From an uncultured beta proteobacterium (GTDB lineage: Bacteria > Pseudomonadota > Gammaproteobacteria > Burkholderiales > Burkholderiaceae_C), in the NCBI GenBank assembly GCA_903869595.1, contig CAIPZV010000057.1, positions 62,001 to 126,000 of the forward strand: a DNA stretch of 64,000 nt. Direction: 5' to 3'. Position 1 is the first letter of the stretch; the number at the start of each line of letters is the position of its first letter. A program made the position numbers and the translations under genes. Shown here one piece after another: positions 40,003 through 49,575 of the stretch. The notes below the pieces were generated by a model. It had not been told where the DNA came from and made no database searches. It saw only the letters and a list, made by a program, of their open reading frames with translations.

Positions 40003-40539
40003 TTAGCTTTCATCACGCTTAGCCCATTCAATAAATTGTGGCGTGTGCCCGCGCGAGCGCAGCCAATCGGCCAGCGCATAGCCGGTGCCTGCGGGCCAGC
40101 ATTTCAGGTCTTGCGGCGCGTACATGCGGTAGTCCACCAATTCGGGCGACAAGCGCACTTCGCCGTGGCAGACCGCGTGGTAGGCGATGATGATCTGGTT
40201 CATGCGCTGAAAGTCATACACGCCGATCAAATTCAGCGCGTCGGTGGTCAGTGCGGTTTCTTCGGCGATTTCGCGGGCAATGCCTTCTTGCGGCGTTTCA
40301 CCTGCTTCCATGAATCCGGTAATCAGCGCATACATCTTGCCCGGCCAGGCGGCATTGCGCGCCAGCAGGATGCGGCCCTCGATTTCAATCACCGCCGCCA
40401 GTACGGGCGTGGGGTTGTTCCAATGCGTAAAGTCGCAGGCCGTGCAGCGCAGGCGCGATTTGTCGCCACCGTCTTCGGCTTGCGTGACCCAAGCCAACTC
40501 GGTGGCACATTGCGGGCAAAACTTAAAGGCCTGGGTCAT
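40003..40539 (-). CDS. NUDIX hydrolase with zinc ribbon
   Basis: FCPQCATEL...CTACDF and NUDIX box GFMEAGETPQEGIAREIAEET. Confidence 0.9.
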   Translation of the reverse strand: MTQAFKFCPQCATELAWVTQAEDGGDKSRLRCTACDFTHWNNPTPVLAAVIEIEGRILLARNAAWPGKMYALITGFMEAGETPQEGIAREIAEETALTTDALNLIGVYDFQRMNQIIIAYHAVCHGEVRLSPELVDYRMYAPQDLKCWPAGTGYALADWLRSRGHTPQFIEWAKRDES

Positions 40540-40554
40540 GCGCTGCCAATCATT

Positions 40555-41460
40555 TCAAGCGGGAAAAACACCGGTGGACAAGTAACGATCGCCCCGGTCG
40601 CAGACGATAAAGACAATCGTCGCATCCCGCACTTCGCTGGCGATTTGCTGCGCGATCCAGCAAGCCCCGGCGGCGGAGATGCCCGCAAAAATGCCTTCCT
40701 CGCGCGCCATACGCCGGGCCATGTCTTCGGCGTCTAGCTGGCTGACCAGGCGGATTTCATCGACAAATCTGGCGTCATAAATTTTGGGCAAATACTCGGG
40801 CGACCATTTGCGAATACCGGGGATGCGCGAGCCCTCGGATGGCTGCGCGCCGACGATGCGGATGGCTGGGTTTTGCTCTTTCAGGTAACGACCGACGCCC
40901 GTGATGGTGCCGGTCGTGCCCATGGCGCTGACAAAGTGGGTGATGCCGCCCGCCGTGTCGCGCCAAATTTCAGGGCCTGTCGTTTCAAAATGGATGCGCG
41001 GGTTATCGCCATTGGCAAACTGGTCCAGCACCCGGCCTTTGCCTTCGGCTTGCATGCGGTCGGCCAGGTCGCGGGCATGTTCCATGCCACCGGTCTTGGG
41101 CGTGAGTAGGAGTTCAGCGCCAAAGGCTTTCATCGTTTGCGCGCGCTCTATGGACAAGTCCTCGGGCATGATGAGCACCATGCGGTAGCCCATGATGGCG
41201 GCGGCCATGGCCAGGGCAATACCGGTATTGCCCGAAGTAGCCTCGATCAAGGTGTCGCCGGGGCGGATGTCGCCGCGTTCCTGCGCGCGGCGGATCATGG
41301 ACACGGCGGCGCGGTCTTTCACCGAACCGGCCGGGTTGTTGCCCTCTAATTTGCCCAAAATAATGTTGTTGCGCTCTTGGTGGCTGGCAGCGCCAATACG
41401 CTGCAAGGCCACCAGAGGCGTATTTCCGATGACATTTTCAAGTGTGCGGTACGTGCTCAT
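40555..41460 (-). CDS. cysM: Cysteine synthase B
   Basis: LEGNNPAGSVKDRAAVSMI PLP-Lys motif; EATSGNTGIALAMAAAIMGY. Confidence 0.93.
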   Translation of the reverse strand: MSTYRTLENVIGNTPLVALQRIGAASHQERNNIILGKLEGNNPAGSVKDRAAVSMIRRAQERGDIRPGDTLIEATSGNTGIALAMAAAIMGYRMVLIMPEDLSIERAQTMKAFGAELLLTPKTGGMEHARDLADRMQAEGKGRVLDQFANGDNPRIHFETTGPEIWRDTAGGITHFVSAMGTTGTITGVGRYLKEQNPAIRIVGAQPSEGSRIPGIRKWSPEYLPKIYDARFVDEIRLVSQLDAEDMARRMAREEGIFAGISAAGACWIAQQIASEVRDATIVFIVCDRGDRYLSTGVFPA

Positions 41461-41528
41461 GGGGCTAACTTTGCCACAAAGGCTTTACACCAGGCGCGTA
41501 CAAGGACTCGGCGCAGACGAAACGGTTT

Positions 41529-42953
41529 TTACAGCGCAAAAATTTTTCCTGGGTTCAGGATATTGTGTGGGTCTAGTGCCTGCTTGATGGCACGCATCAT
41601 GGCCACTGCACCAGCGCCAGTTTCATTCACCAAAAAATCCATTTTGTGCAGGCCCACGCCATGCTCGCCGGTGCAGGTGCCGCCCAGGCGCAATGCGCGC
41701 GCTACCAGTTGCGCATTGAGTTGTTCAGCGGTTTCACGCTCTTGGGCGTTGTCCGGGTCTATCAGATAGCCCATGTGAAAGTTACCATCGCCGACGTGGC
41801 CGACCATGAAATAGGGGATACCCGCGGCATTGGCTTCGTCCACCGAATCAAGCAATGCATCAGCCAGTTTGGAAATAGGCACGCAGGTATCGGTGGTTAC
41901 GCACCGGCAACCGGGCCGCGATTGGATCCCCGCAAAGTAAGCGTTGTGCCGCGCCGTCCACAAGCGGGTACGCTCCTCCGGCGTGTCGGCCCATTGAAAA
42001 CCATGGCCGTGGTTGTCGTTGACAATCTCTTGCACCGTGGCGATCTGCTCTTGCACACCGGCAGGCGAGCCGTGGAATTCCATCAGCATCATCGGCCCTT
42101 CGGCCAAGTCCAACTTGGAATGCTGGTTCACCATGCGCACGGTATTGCCATCGAGCAATTCGCAGCGCGCAATCGGCACCCCCAGTTGAATAATTTGGAT
42201 CGTAGTGTTGACGGCATCGGCCAGCGAAGAAAAAGCACAGGTCGCAGCCATCACCGCCTCGGGCAAGGGGTACAGCTTGAGGGTGATTTCGGTGATCACG
42301 CCTAGCGTGCCTTCGCTACCTACCATCAAACGCGTCAGGTCGTAACCCGCCGAGGATTTTTTCGCGCCGGTGCCGGTGCGAATGACTTCGCCGCTGGCGG
42401 TGACGACTTGCAAGGCCAGCACGTTTTCGCGCATGGTGCCGTAGCGCACTGCGTTCGTCCCGCTGGCGCGGGTGGCGCACATGCCCCCCAGGCTGGCGTC
42501 TGCGCCGGGGTCAATCGGGAAAAACAGGCCTGCCGATTTCACCGCTTCATTGAGTTGTTTGCGGGTGACGCCGGGTTGCAGTGTCACGGTCAAGTCGTCG
42601 GCATGAATCGACAGCACCTGGTTCATCCGGCTCACATCCAGGCTGATGCCGCCTTGCACCGCCAGCAAATGCCCTTCCAGCGAGGAGCCCACGCCAAAGG
42701 GAATGACCGGCGCGTGGTATTGCGCGGCCAGTTGTACCGCGGCGGCTACGTCTTCGGTGGACTCTGCAAACACCACGGCCACCGGGGGCGGGGCTTGCAT
42801 GGCCGATTCGTCGCGCCCATGCTGCTCGCGCACCACCATGGCAGTGGAGCACTGGGCGCCAAAGCGGGCTTGCAACTGGTCTAAAAACGCGGGGGCAATA
42901 GCGCGCTGAGCAATCGAGGGCATGAGCGAAGCGGCGACAAGAGGTGCGTTCAT
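41529..42953 (-). CDS. FAD-binding oxidase (GlcD/D-lactate dehydrogenase-like)
   Basis: VIPFGVGSSLEGHLLAVQGGISLD; C-terminal GEHGVGLHKMDFL. Start reset to MNAPLVA. Confidence 0.9.
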   Translation of the reverse strand: MNAPLVAASLMPSIAQRAIAPAFLDQLQARFGAQCSTAMVVREQHGRDESAMQAPPPVAVVFAESTEDVAAAVQLAAQYHAPVIPFGVGSSLEGHLLAVQGGISLDVSRMNQVLSIHADDLTVTLQPGVTRKQLNEAVKSAGLFFPIDPGADASLGGMCATRASGTNAVRYGTMRENVLALQVVTASGEVIRTGTGAKKSSAGYDLTRLMVGSEGTLGVITEITLKLYPLPEAVMAATCAFSSLADAVNTTIQIIQLGVPIARCELLDGNTVRMVNQHSKLDLAEGPMMLMEFHGSPAGVQEQIATVQEIVNDNHGHGFQWADTPEERTRLWTARHNAYFAGIQSRPGCRCVTTDTCVPISKLADALLDSVDEANAAGIPYFMVGHVGDGNFHMGYLIDPDNAQERETAEQLNAQLVARALRLGGTCTGEHGVGLHKMDFLVNETGAGAVAMMRAIKQALDPHNILNPGKIFAL

Positions 42954-43091
42954 AGCCGAAATCCTTCCAATCTGGGGTACGTAAAGCCAAGAGTGCCAAG
43001 CATAACGCCAGGCTCGCCCGGCGGCGCGAGGGTCGCTAAGATAGCGCCGCGCCAAACCGGCGCAAGCCATTTATTACCCGAGATACCTCCC

Positions 43092-43598
43092 ATGACGATT
43101 TCTATGTACCACGCCAGCGCGCCGCGCCTGGCCAATGCCCTGACCAATTTATCCGCCCTGCTGAGCAAAGCCCAGGCGCATGTACAAGCCAAAAAAATAG
43201 ACCCCGCTGCCATCATCGATTTCCGGCTCTACCCCGATATGCTGAGCTTTAAACGCCAAATCCAGATCGCCAGCGATACCTGCAAAGGCGTGATGGCGCG
43301 TCTGGCCGGTGTAGAAATCCCCGCTTACGAGGACACAGAGCAAAGCTTTGAGGACTTGCAAGCGCGCATCGCCAAGACCATCGCCTTCATCGAGAGCTTC
43401 ACCCCAGCCCAAATCGACGGCACCGAGGACAAAGACATTGTCACTAAGCGCGGCGATACCGAAACCCATTACAAAGGCATGCAGTTTTTGCTCGGCCACG
43501 CCCTGCCCAATGTGTATTTCCACGTGTCCATGGCCTATAGCATCTTGCGCCACAATGGCGTGGAAGTCGGCAAACGCGACTACCTCGGAAAAATCTAA
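43092..43598 (+). CDS. DUF1993 family protein
   Basis: MTISMYHASAPRLANALTNLSALL, RLYPDMLSFKRQIQIASDTCKG. Confidence 0.85.
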   Translation: MTISMYHASAPRLANALTNLSALLSKAQAHVQAKKIDPAAIIDFRLYPDMLSFKRQIQIASDTCKGVMARLAGVEIPAYEDTEQSFEDLQARIAKTIAFIESFTPAQIDGTEDKDIVTKRGDTETHYKGMQFLLGHALPNVYFHVSMAYSILRHNGVEVGKRDYLGKI

Positions 43599-43668
43599 AG
43601 CCCGAGGGCGCAGCCCTGGCGCGTGGCCGTCGGGACACCCAAAAAATCGTATGACAGGAGATAAGCCT

Positions 43669-44700
43669 ATGTTCCCCACCGCCATCGCCGGCAGCTTGCC
43701 CAAACCCGACTGGCTGGCCGAGCCGCAAAAGCTCTGGCCCCAATGGCGCGCCAGCGGCGAAGCCCTGGAGCAGACCAAGGCTGACGCCACGCTCTTGTGG
43801 ATCAAGACCCAGGAGGACGCAGGCCTGGACGTGATCGGCGACGGCGAGCAGGCCCGCCAGCACTTTGTGCATGGTTTTGTGGAGCAGGTCGAAGGTATCG
43901 ACTTTGAAAACAAAGTGCGCATGGGCATTCGCGACAACCGCTATGACGCCATGGTGCCCCAGGTGGTGGGCCCGCTGCGCCTTAAAGGCCGGGTACACGC
44001 CATGGAAGCACAACTGGCCCGCGCGCACACTAAACGTACCCTCAAGTTCACCCTGCCCGGCCCCATGACGATTGTCGATACCGTTGCCGACCAATATTAC
44101 GGCGGCGGGCGCGAAGGCCGCATCAAAATGGCCTTTGCTTTTGCCGAGCTGCTCAATGCCGAGGCGCTGGCGCTGCAGGCCGACGGTGTGGACATCGTGC
44201 AGTTTGACGAACCGGCTTTCAATGTCTATATGGACGAGGCCGCCGACTGGGGGGTGCAAGCCTTGGAGCGCGCTACCCAAGGCCTGACCTGCAAAACCGC
44301 TGTGCATATTTGCTACGGCTACGGCATCAAAGCCAACACCGATTGGAAAACCACCCTGGGCCACGAATGGCGCCAATATGAAAAAGTATTTCCCGCGCTT
44401 GCCAAGAGCAGCATCCACCAAGTGAGCTTGGAATGCGCGCATTCGCACGTGCCCATGGATTTGATGGCCTTGCTCGAAGGCAAGGAGGTCATGGTGGGTG
44501 TGATTGATGTGGCCTCGGATGTGGTGGAAACACCAGAGGAAGTGGCCGACACCATTGGCCGCGCCTTGCAGTTTGTGCCCAAAATGAAGCTCACCGCCTG
44601 CACCAACTGCGGCATGGCGCCCATGGACCGCAGCATTGCCACGCGCAAGCTCTACGCCCTGGCCCAGGGTGCCAAGCTGGCCCGCCAGCGCCACGGCTGA
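43669..44700 (+). CDS. MetE C-terminal-like (core) methionine synthase
   Basis: LPGPMTIVDTVADQYYGG, VDIVQFDEPAFNVYMDEAADWG, KLTACTNCGMAPMDRSIATRKL. Confidence 0.88.
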   Translation: MFPTAIAGSLPKPDWLAEPQKLWPQWRASGEALEQTKADATLLWIKTQEDAGLDVIGDGEQARQHFVHGFVEQVEGIDFENKVRMGIRDNRYDAMVPQVVGPLRLKGRVHAMEAQLARAHTKRTLKFTLPGPMTIVDTVADQYYGGGREGRIKMAFAFAELLNAEALALQADGVDIVQFDEPAFNVYMDEAADWGVQALERATQGLTCKTAVHICYGYGIKANTDWKTTLGHEWRQYEKVFPALAKSSIHQVSLECAHSHVPMDLMALLEGKEVMVGVIDVASDVVETPEEVADTIGRALQFVPKMKLTACTNCGMAPMDRSIATRKLYALAQGAKLARQRHG

Positions 44701-44748
44701 AAATGCTTTGGCATCCAAACCTAAGGAAGCTCGGCACAAGTGCAAATC

Positions 44749-44837
44749 CGTCATTGCGAACGCAGCGAAGCAATCCATTTTGGCTTGCGAATCTTGCACT
44801 TATGGATCGCCGCGTCGCTTCGCTCCTCGCGATGACG
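44749..44837. repeat. Paired (head-to-head) REP-like element
   Basis: CGTCATTGCGAACGCAGCGAAGCAATCCA...TGGATCGCCGCGTCGCTTCGCTCCTCGCGATGACG; the two arms are inverted copies. Confidence 0.8.
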
Positions 44838-44888
44838 AACTTGTGAAGGCCTTCCCTAGGCAAACCATCCAATGTAAAGACAGGTCCC

Positions 44889-45479
44889 ATGTCCAAAACC
44901 ATTGAATTCTTTTTTGATTTCGGCAGCCCCACCACCTACCTGGCCAACACCCAGTTACCCCGCTTGGCGCAGGAATGCGGCGCCCACCTGGTGTACCGCC
45001 CCATGTTGCTGGGTGGCGTATTCAAAGCCACCGGCAACGCCAGCCCGGTCACCGTACCGGCCAAAGGCCGCTGGATGGGCGCGGACATGCAACGCTGGGC
45101 CGAGCGCTATGGCGTGCCCTTTGCCTTTAACCCGCATTTCCCCATCAACACCCTGCCCTTGATGCGCGGCGCCTGCGGTGTGCAAATGCGCCACCCGGAC
45201 GCGCTGGGGCGCTATATCAATGCGGTGTTTGAAGCCATGTGGGTCAAGCCCTGCAATATGGGCGACCCGCAGGTGCTGGCGCAAGTGCTGGGCGCGGCCG
45301 GGTTTGAAGCGCAGGAATTTATGGATTTGATCGCCGACCCGCAAGTGAAGGCCCAGCTCATCAGCAACACCGACGAAGCGGTGGCGCGCGGCGTGTTTGG
45401 CGCCCCAAGCATGTTTGTGGGCGACCACCTATTTTTCGGGCAAGACCGGCTGGACTTTGTGCGCCACGCCCTGGCCTAA
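44889..45479 (+). CDS. 2-hydroxychromene-2-carboxylate isomerase family (DsbA-like)
   Basis: IEFFFDFGSPTTYLA, VFGAPSMFVGDHLFFGQDRLDFV. Confidence 0.88.
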   Translation: MSKTIEFFFDFGSPTTYLANTQLPRLAQECGAHLVYRPMLLGGVFKATGNASPVTVPAKGRWMGADMQRWAERYGVPFAFNPHFPINTLPLMRGACGVQMRHPDALGRYINAVFEAMWVKPCNMGDPQVLAQVLGAAGFEAQEFMDLIADPQVKAQLISNTDEAVARGVFGAPSMFVGDHLFFGQDRLDFVRHALA

Positions 45480-45521
45480 AGCCACTCAGGCGCGGCAAGC
45501 GCCAAAGATTGAGGAAACCCT

Positions 45522-46640
45522 ATGCATCGCGTTGCCATCAGCAGCACCGGCCTATTTACCCCGCCGCACACCATCAGCAATGAAGAGTTGGTGCAGGCCT
45601 ATAACGACTACGCCGCGCTGGAAAACACCCGCCATGCCGAGGCGATTGCCGCAGGCACGCACAGCGCCCTGACCGATTCGAGCGTGGAGTTCATCGAAAA
45701 AGCCTCGGGCATCAAAAGCCGGTACGTGATGGAAAAGCAAGGCGTGTTGGACCCCCAGCGTATGCGTCCGCGCTTTGCGCCGCGCCCGGACAGCGAAATT
45801 TCGATGATGGCTGAAATCGGTGTGCTGGCCTGCCAGGAAGCATTACGCACCGCCGGCAAAACCGCTGCCGATGTGGATGGACTGATATGCGCCGCCGCGA
45901 ATATGCAGCGCCCCTACCCCGCCATGGGCGTAGAAATACAGACAGCGCTAGGCATCCACGGCTACGCTTTTGACATGAACGTGGCTTGCTCGTCGGCCAC
46001 CTTTGCTTTAGAGCTGGCCTATAACGCCGTGCGCACCGGCCAGTCGCGCGCAGTGCTGGTGGTCAACCCGGAAATTACCTCGGCTCATTTGGCTTGGAAA
46101 GACCGTGATTGCCATTTCATCTTTGGGGACGTCTGCACCGCCATCCTGGTCGAGCGTCTGGACTTAGCGCCCGCAGGCGCTTTTGAGATTTTGGGCACGC
46201 GCTTACTCAGCACCTTTTCCAACAACATCCGCAACAACCAAGGCTTTATGTCCCGCGCCGAAGACCGCGACCCGGACGACCGGGACCAGCTCTTTCGCCA
46301 GGAAGGCCGCAAAGTGTTTAAAGAAGTTTGCCCCATGGCGGCAGAGCACATCGAAAGCCATTTGCAAAGCCTGGACTTGACGCCCGCACTGGTGCGTCGC
46401 TTTTGGCTACACCAAGCCAATTTGTCCATGAACCAGTTCATCATCCGCCGCCTGCTCGGGCGCGATGCCAGCGCCGACGAAGCGCCGGTCATCTTGGACG
46501 AATTTGCCAACACCGCCTCGGCGGGTTCCATCATTGCTTTTCACCGCAACAAGGCCGACATCCAAAGCGGCGAAACCGGCGTTATTTGCTCCTTTGGCGC
46601 GGGTTACTCGATTGGCAGCGTGATTGTGCGCAAGACCTGA
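45522..46640 (+). CDS. Beta-ketoacyl-ACP synthase III (FabH-like)
   Basis: FDMNVACSSATFALELA active Cys, FWLHQANLSMNQFI, LDEFANTASAGSII. Confidence 0.9.
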   Translation: MHRVAISSTGLFTPPHTISNEELVQAYNDYAALENTRHAEAIAAGTHSALTDSSVEFIEKASGIKSRYVMEKQGVLDPQRMRPRFAPRPDSEISMMAEIGVLACQEALRTAGKTAADVDGLICAAANMQRPYPAMGVEIQTALGIHGYAFDMNVACSSATFALELAYNAVRTGQSRAVLVVNPEITSAHLAWKDRDCHFIFGDVCTAILVERLDLAPAGAFEILGTRLLSTFSNNIRNNQGFMSRAEDRDPDDRDQLFRQEGRKVFKEVCPMAAEHIESHLQSLDLTPALVRRFWLHQANLSMNQFIIRRLLGRDASADEAPVILDEFANTASAGSIIAFHRNKADIQSGETGVICSFGAGYSIGSVIVRKT

Positions 46641-46693
46641 AGCCGCTGGCATGCGCGCCGGACCGGGGTCGCCGCGCACTACCGGCACGGGAA

Positions 46694-47236
46694 TTAGATG
46701 AGGTTGCGGTGCAAACGCAGCTCGGCGATGGCATGGCCGAGCACTTGCACTTCGCGCTCGGCACCCGGTTCGCGCTTGAAACCGGCCAGTTCAAAAAAGC
46801 GTAAAGCCGTTTTGTTACGCGCTTGCATCCACAAGGTGACGTCGATACAGCCTTCGTCGTGCAAACCCTGGCGCGCCGAATGCCACAAAGACAGGCCCAC
46901 GCCCAGACCCTGAAAATCCGGGTGCACGTAGATGTCGGTAATCTCGCCGGTGGTTTGGCGGCTGCCATCGTCGCGGCTGCGGTCAAAGCCGACAAAGCCA
47001 ACGATGCGATCGCCGTGCATGGCTGCCATCACCTGGGGCTCGGCAAACTCAATCGCCTCGCGCCAATAGGCCTGGCGCTTGTCCTGGCCCAAGGGCGGCA
47101 GCTGGTCGGTGCCCAATAAGGACTGGTAGGTTTCAAGCGCTACCTGCGCATACAAATCACTAATCGCTTTGGCATCGCGCACCACGGTGGCGCGTACCGG
47201 AAAAACAGAGGAGCTTGACATGGGAACTGCAATCAC
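46694..47236 (-). CDS. GNAT N-acetyltransferase
   Basis: ITDIYVHPDFQGLGVGLSLWHSARQGL acetyl-CoA motif. Confidence 0.88.
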   Translation of the reverse strand: MIAVPMSSSSVFPVRATVVRDAKAISDLYAQVALETYQSLLGTDQLPPLGQDKRQAYWREAIEFAEPQVMAAMHGDRIVGFVGFDRSRDDGSRQTTGEITDIYVHPDFQGLGVGLSLWHSARQGLHDEGCIDVTLWMQARNKTALRFFELAGFKREPGAEREVQVLGHAIAELRLHRNLI

Positions 47237-47350
47237 AAAAAAACGAGATAAAAGGCCTCTCGATTGTCGCAGGATTGAAAAGGGCTTCGGGCGCCCTGCC
47301 CGCCGCGAGGCGTTAAGCTTTGCCCCATGTGCCGGGATATAACAAAAACT

Positions 47351-48061
47351 ATGATGAACCCACTATGGCGTCTGGCGCTGTGTTGCTGGCTGCTAGGCAC
47401 TGCCCTTGTGGCAGAGGCCGCCCCCTTTGAAGACACCATGGCCCAGCGCACCTTGGCCTGCACCGGCTGCCATGGCCCCCAGGGCCGCTCCGGCCCCGAC
47501 GGCTACTACCCGCGCCTGGCCGGCAAGCCCGCAGGCTATTTGTACAACCAGTTGGTCAACTTGCAGCAAGGGCGGCGCAATTACCCGCTGATGCAAAACT
47601 TGCTCGCGCCTTTAGACGATGCCTATCTGCGCACCATGGCCGATTACTTTGCGGGGCTTGAAATTCCCTATCCGCCGCCCGCGCCGCAGCCCACCGACAA
47701 GGCCTTGTTGGCGCGCGGACAGCAACTCGTGCGCCAAGGCGACCCGGCCTTGCAAGTACCGGCCTGCGTGCAATGCCACGGCAGCGCGCTGACCGGCACG
47801 CAGCCCTCGGTACCCGGCTTATTAGGCCTGCCGCGCGACTACCTCAATGCCCAGTTAGGCGGCTGGCAAAGCGGCCAGCGCCAAGCCCAAGCGCCCGACT
47901 GCATGGCCGATATCGCCAAGCGCCTGAGTGACGCCGATGTGCATGCCCTAAGCACTTGGCTGTCCAGCCAAAGCGTGCCGCTGGTATCCCGCGCCGCCGC
48001 GCAAAAACCCCCGCTGGCGCCCGGCGCCAAAGAGATACGGTGCGGGAGCGCGCCGTGGTGA
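47351..48061 (+). CDS. Di-heme cytochrome c
   Basis: Signal peptide and two CXXCH motifs (CTGCH, CVQCH). Confidence 0.88.
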   Translation: MMNPLWRLALCCWLLGTALVAEAAPFEDTMAQRTLACTGCHGPQGRSGPDGYYPRLAGKPAGYLYNQLVNLQQGRRNYPLMQNLLAPLDDAYLRTMADYFAGLEIPYPPPAPQPTDKALLARGQQLVRQGDPALQVPACVQCHGSALTGTQPSVPGLLGLPRDYLNAQLGGWQSGQRQAQAPDCMADIAKRLSDADVHALSTWLSSQSVPLVSRAAAQKPPLAPGAKEIRCGSAPW

Positions 48062-49575
48062 AGCGAAGCACTTTGCGCACCTTGGCGCTGACGCTGTGCA
48101 CCTTGCTGGCAGCCGCCCTGCTGTGGGCCTTGTGGGGCTTTGATGCCTATTACCGGCCAGCCAGCGTCAACCCCTTGGTGCAAACCAGCGCGTCCGAAAA
48201 CACTTCTGCAATCGAAGGCAGTGCAAGCAAGACGAGCGCCGATGCGCAAGCACCCTCTAAAGCGCAGGTAGCGCGCGGCCAGTACCTAGCGCGCGTGGGC
48301 AATTGCGTGTTTTGCCATACCGCGCCTGCAGGCGCCCTGCTGGCCGGTGGGCGCGCGATACAAACCCCATTTGGCACGGTGCACACCAGCAACCTGACGC
48401 CGGACCCGGCGCATGGCTTAGGCCGCTGGACGCAAGACGATTTTTGGCAAGCCCTGCACTTAGGGCTGGGGCCACAGGGGCAGCGCCTATCGCCCGCGTT
48501 TCCCTACACCAGCTACAACCGTTTGACACGCGCCGATGCGGATGCGCTATGGGCATTTTTGCAATCGGTGCCCGCCGTGCCCCGGCCCAAAACCGAAGCA
48601 AACATGGTGTGGCCCTTCGGCACACAAACCGCGCTGGGCTTGTGGCGCGCGATGTATTTCCGGCCCTTCCAAACCGCCAATGAGGATGCAGCGCCCGCAG
48701 GCGCAGACCCGGTGGCCTGGACGCGCGGGCGCTATTTGGTCGAAGGCCTGGGCCATTGCCAGGAATGCCATAGCCCGCGCGACGCACTGGGCGGTTTGCG
48801 CGATGCCACACGCGGCAGCGGCGGCGTCTTGCCCGGGCTGCCTTGGTATGCACCTTCCTTGCGCGATCCAGCCCAAGCCGGAACGACGGATGCGCAGGCC
48901 TTGCAAAGCTTTTTACAAACCGGTGTAGGCGCTGGCCGCTTTGCCGCTGGACCTATGGCCGAGGTGATTCTGCACGGCACGCAATACCTGAATGACCAGG
49001 ATGCGCAGGCGACGGCTGTTTATTTGCAGTCGCTGGTGCAAGGTCAGAGCCCGGCCCAAGGCCCTAAGTATGCGCAAGCGCAAGCGCAAGCCCAAGGCTT
49101 GGCTGAGAAACCAGATGCCGTCATTGCGAGCGTAGCGAAGCAATCCAGTTTGCCCATGCAATCAGCTGCATCGGGATCGTCGTCTCCGACAGGTTGCGAG
49201 AACGCGGTATGCGATAAGCCCCGCAAAGAAAATTTGGCCCAAACACAAGGCGCAGATATTTATAAAAATAATTGCGCCGACTGCCATGGCGACCAAGGCC
49301 AAGGCCGCGCAGGCATCTACCCCGCCATGGCAGGCAACCGCGCGCTGCTGATGGACAAACCCAATAACGCGGTGCTCAGCGTACTCTACGGTGGCTTTGC
49401 GCCTTCCGCGCAGGGCCACACCCGGCCATTTGGCATGCCGCCTTTTATGCTGGAACTGAGCAACGCGCAAATCGCCCAGGTACTGAGCTATACCCGCAGC
49501 GCCTGGGGCAACCAGGCGCTGCCGATTAGCGAATTGCAAGTGCAAGCCGTGCGCGACCCGCAGCAGCGCCGATGA
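48055..49575 (+). CDS. Tri-heme cytochrome c (alcohol dehydrogenase cytochrome-subunit-like)
   Basis: CVFCH, CQECH, CADCH; GTG start overlapping the upstream gene; REP-derived insertion before the third heme domain. Confidence 0.85.
   Translation: MVKRSTLRTLALTLCTLLAAALLWALWGFDAYYRPASVNPLVQTSASENTSAIEGSASKTSADAQAPSKAQVARGQYLARVGNCVFCHTAPAGALLAGGRAIQTPFGTVHTSNLTPDPAHGLGRWTQDDFWQALHLGLGPQGQRLSPAFPYTSYNRLTRADADALWAFLQSVPAVPRPKTEANMVWPFGTQTALGLWRAMYFRPFQTANEDAAPAGADPVAWTRGRYLVEGLGHCQECHSPRDALGGLRDATRGSGGVLPGLPWYAPSLRDPAQAGTTDAQALQSFLQTGVGAGRFAAGPMAEVILHGTQYLNDQDAQATAVYLQSLVQGQSPAQGPKYAQAQAQAQGLAEKPDAVIASVAKQSSLPMQSAASGSSSPTGCENAVCDKPRKENLAQTQGADIYKNNCADCHGDQGQGRAGIYPAMAGNRALLMDKPNNAVLSVLYGGFAPSAQGHTRPFGMPPFMLELSNAQIAQVLSYTRSAWGNQALPISELQVQAVRDPQQRR
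49119..49147 (+). repeat. Single REP-like unit inside the cytochrome c coding sequence
   Basis: CGTCATTGCGAGCGTAGCGAAGCAATCCA, nearly identical to the unit at 44749; encodes VIASVAKQS in frame. Confidence 0.8.

Noticed and set aside
39766-40737. 323-aa plus-strand ORF
   Set aside because: Antisense to the TusA and NUDIX genes; no coherent family motif.
43444-44799. 451-aa minus-strand ORF
   Set aside because: Antisense to the MetE-like gene, His/Gly-rich composition typical of high-GC shadow ORFs.
44636-44905. 89-aa plus ORF with VIANAAKQS
   Set aside because: Translation of the intergenic REP element, not a gene.
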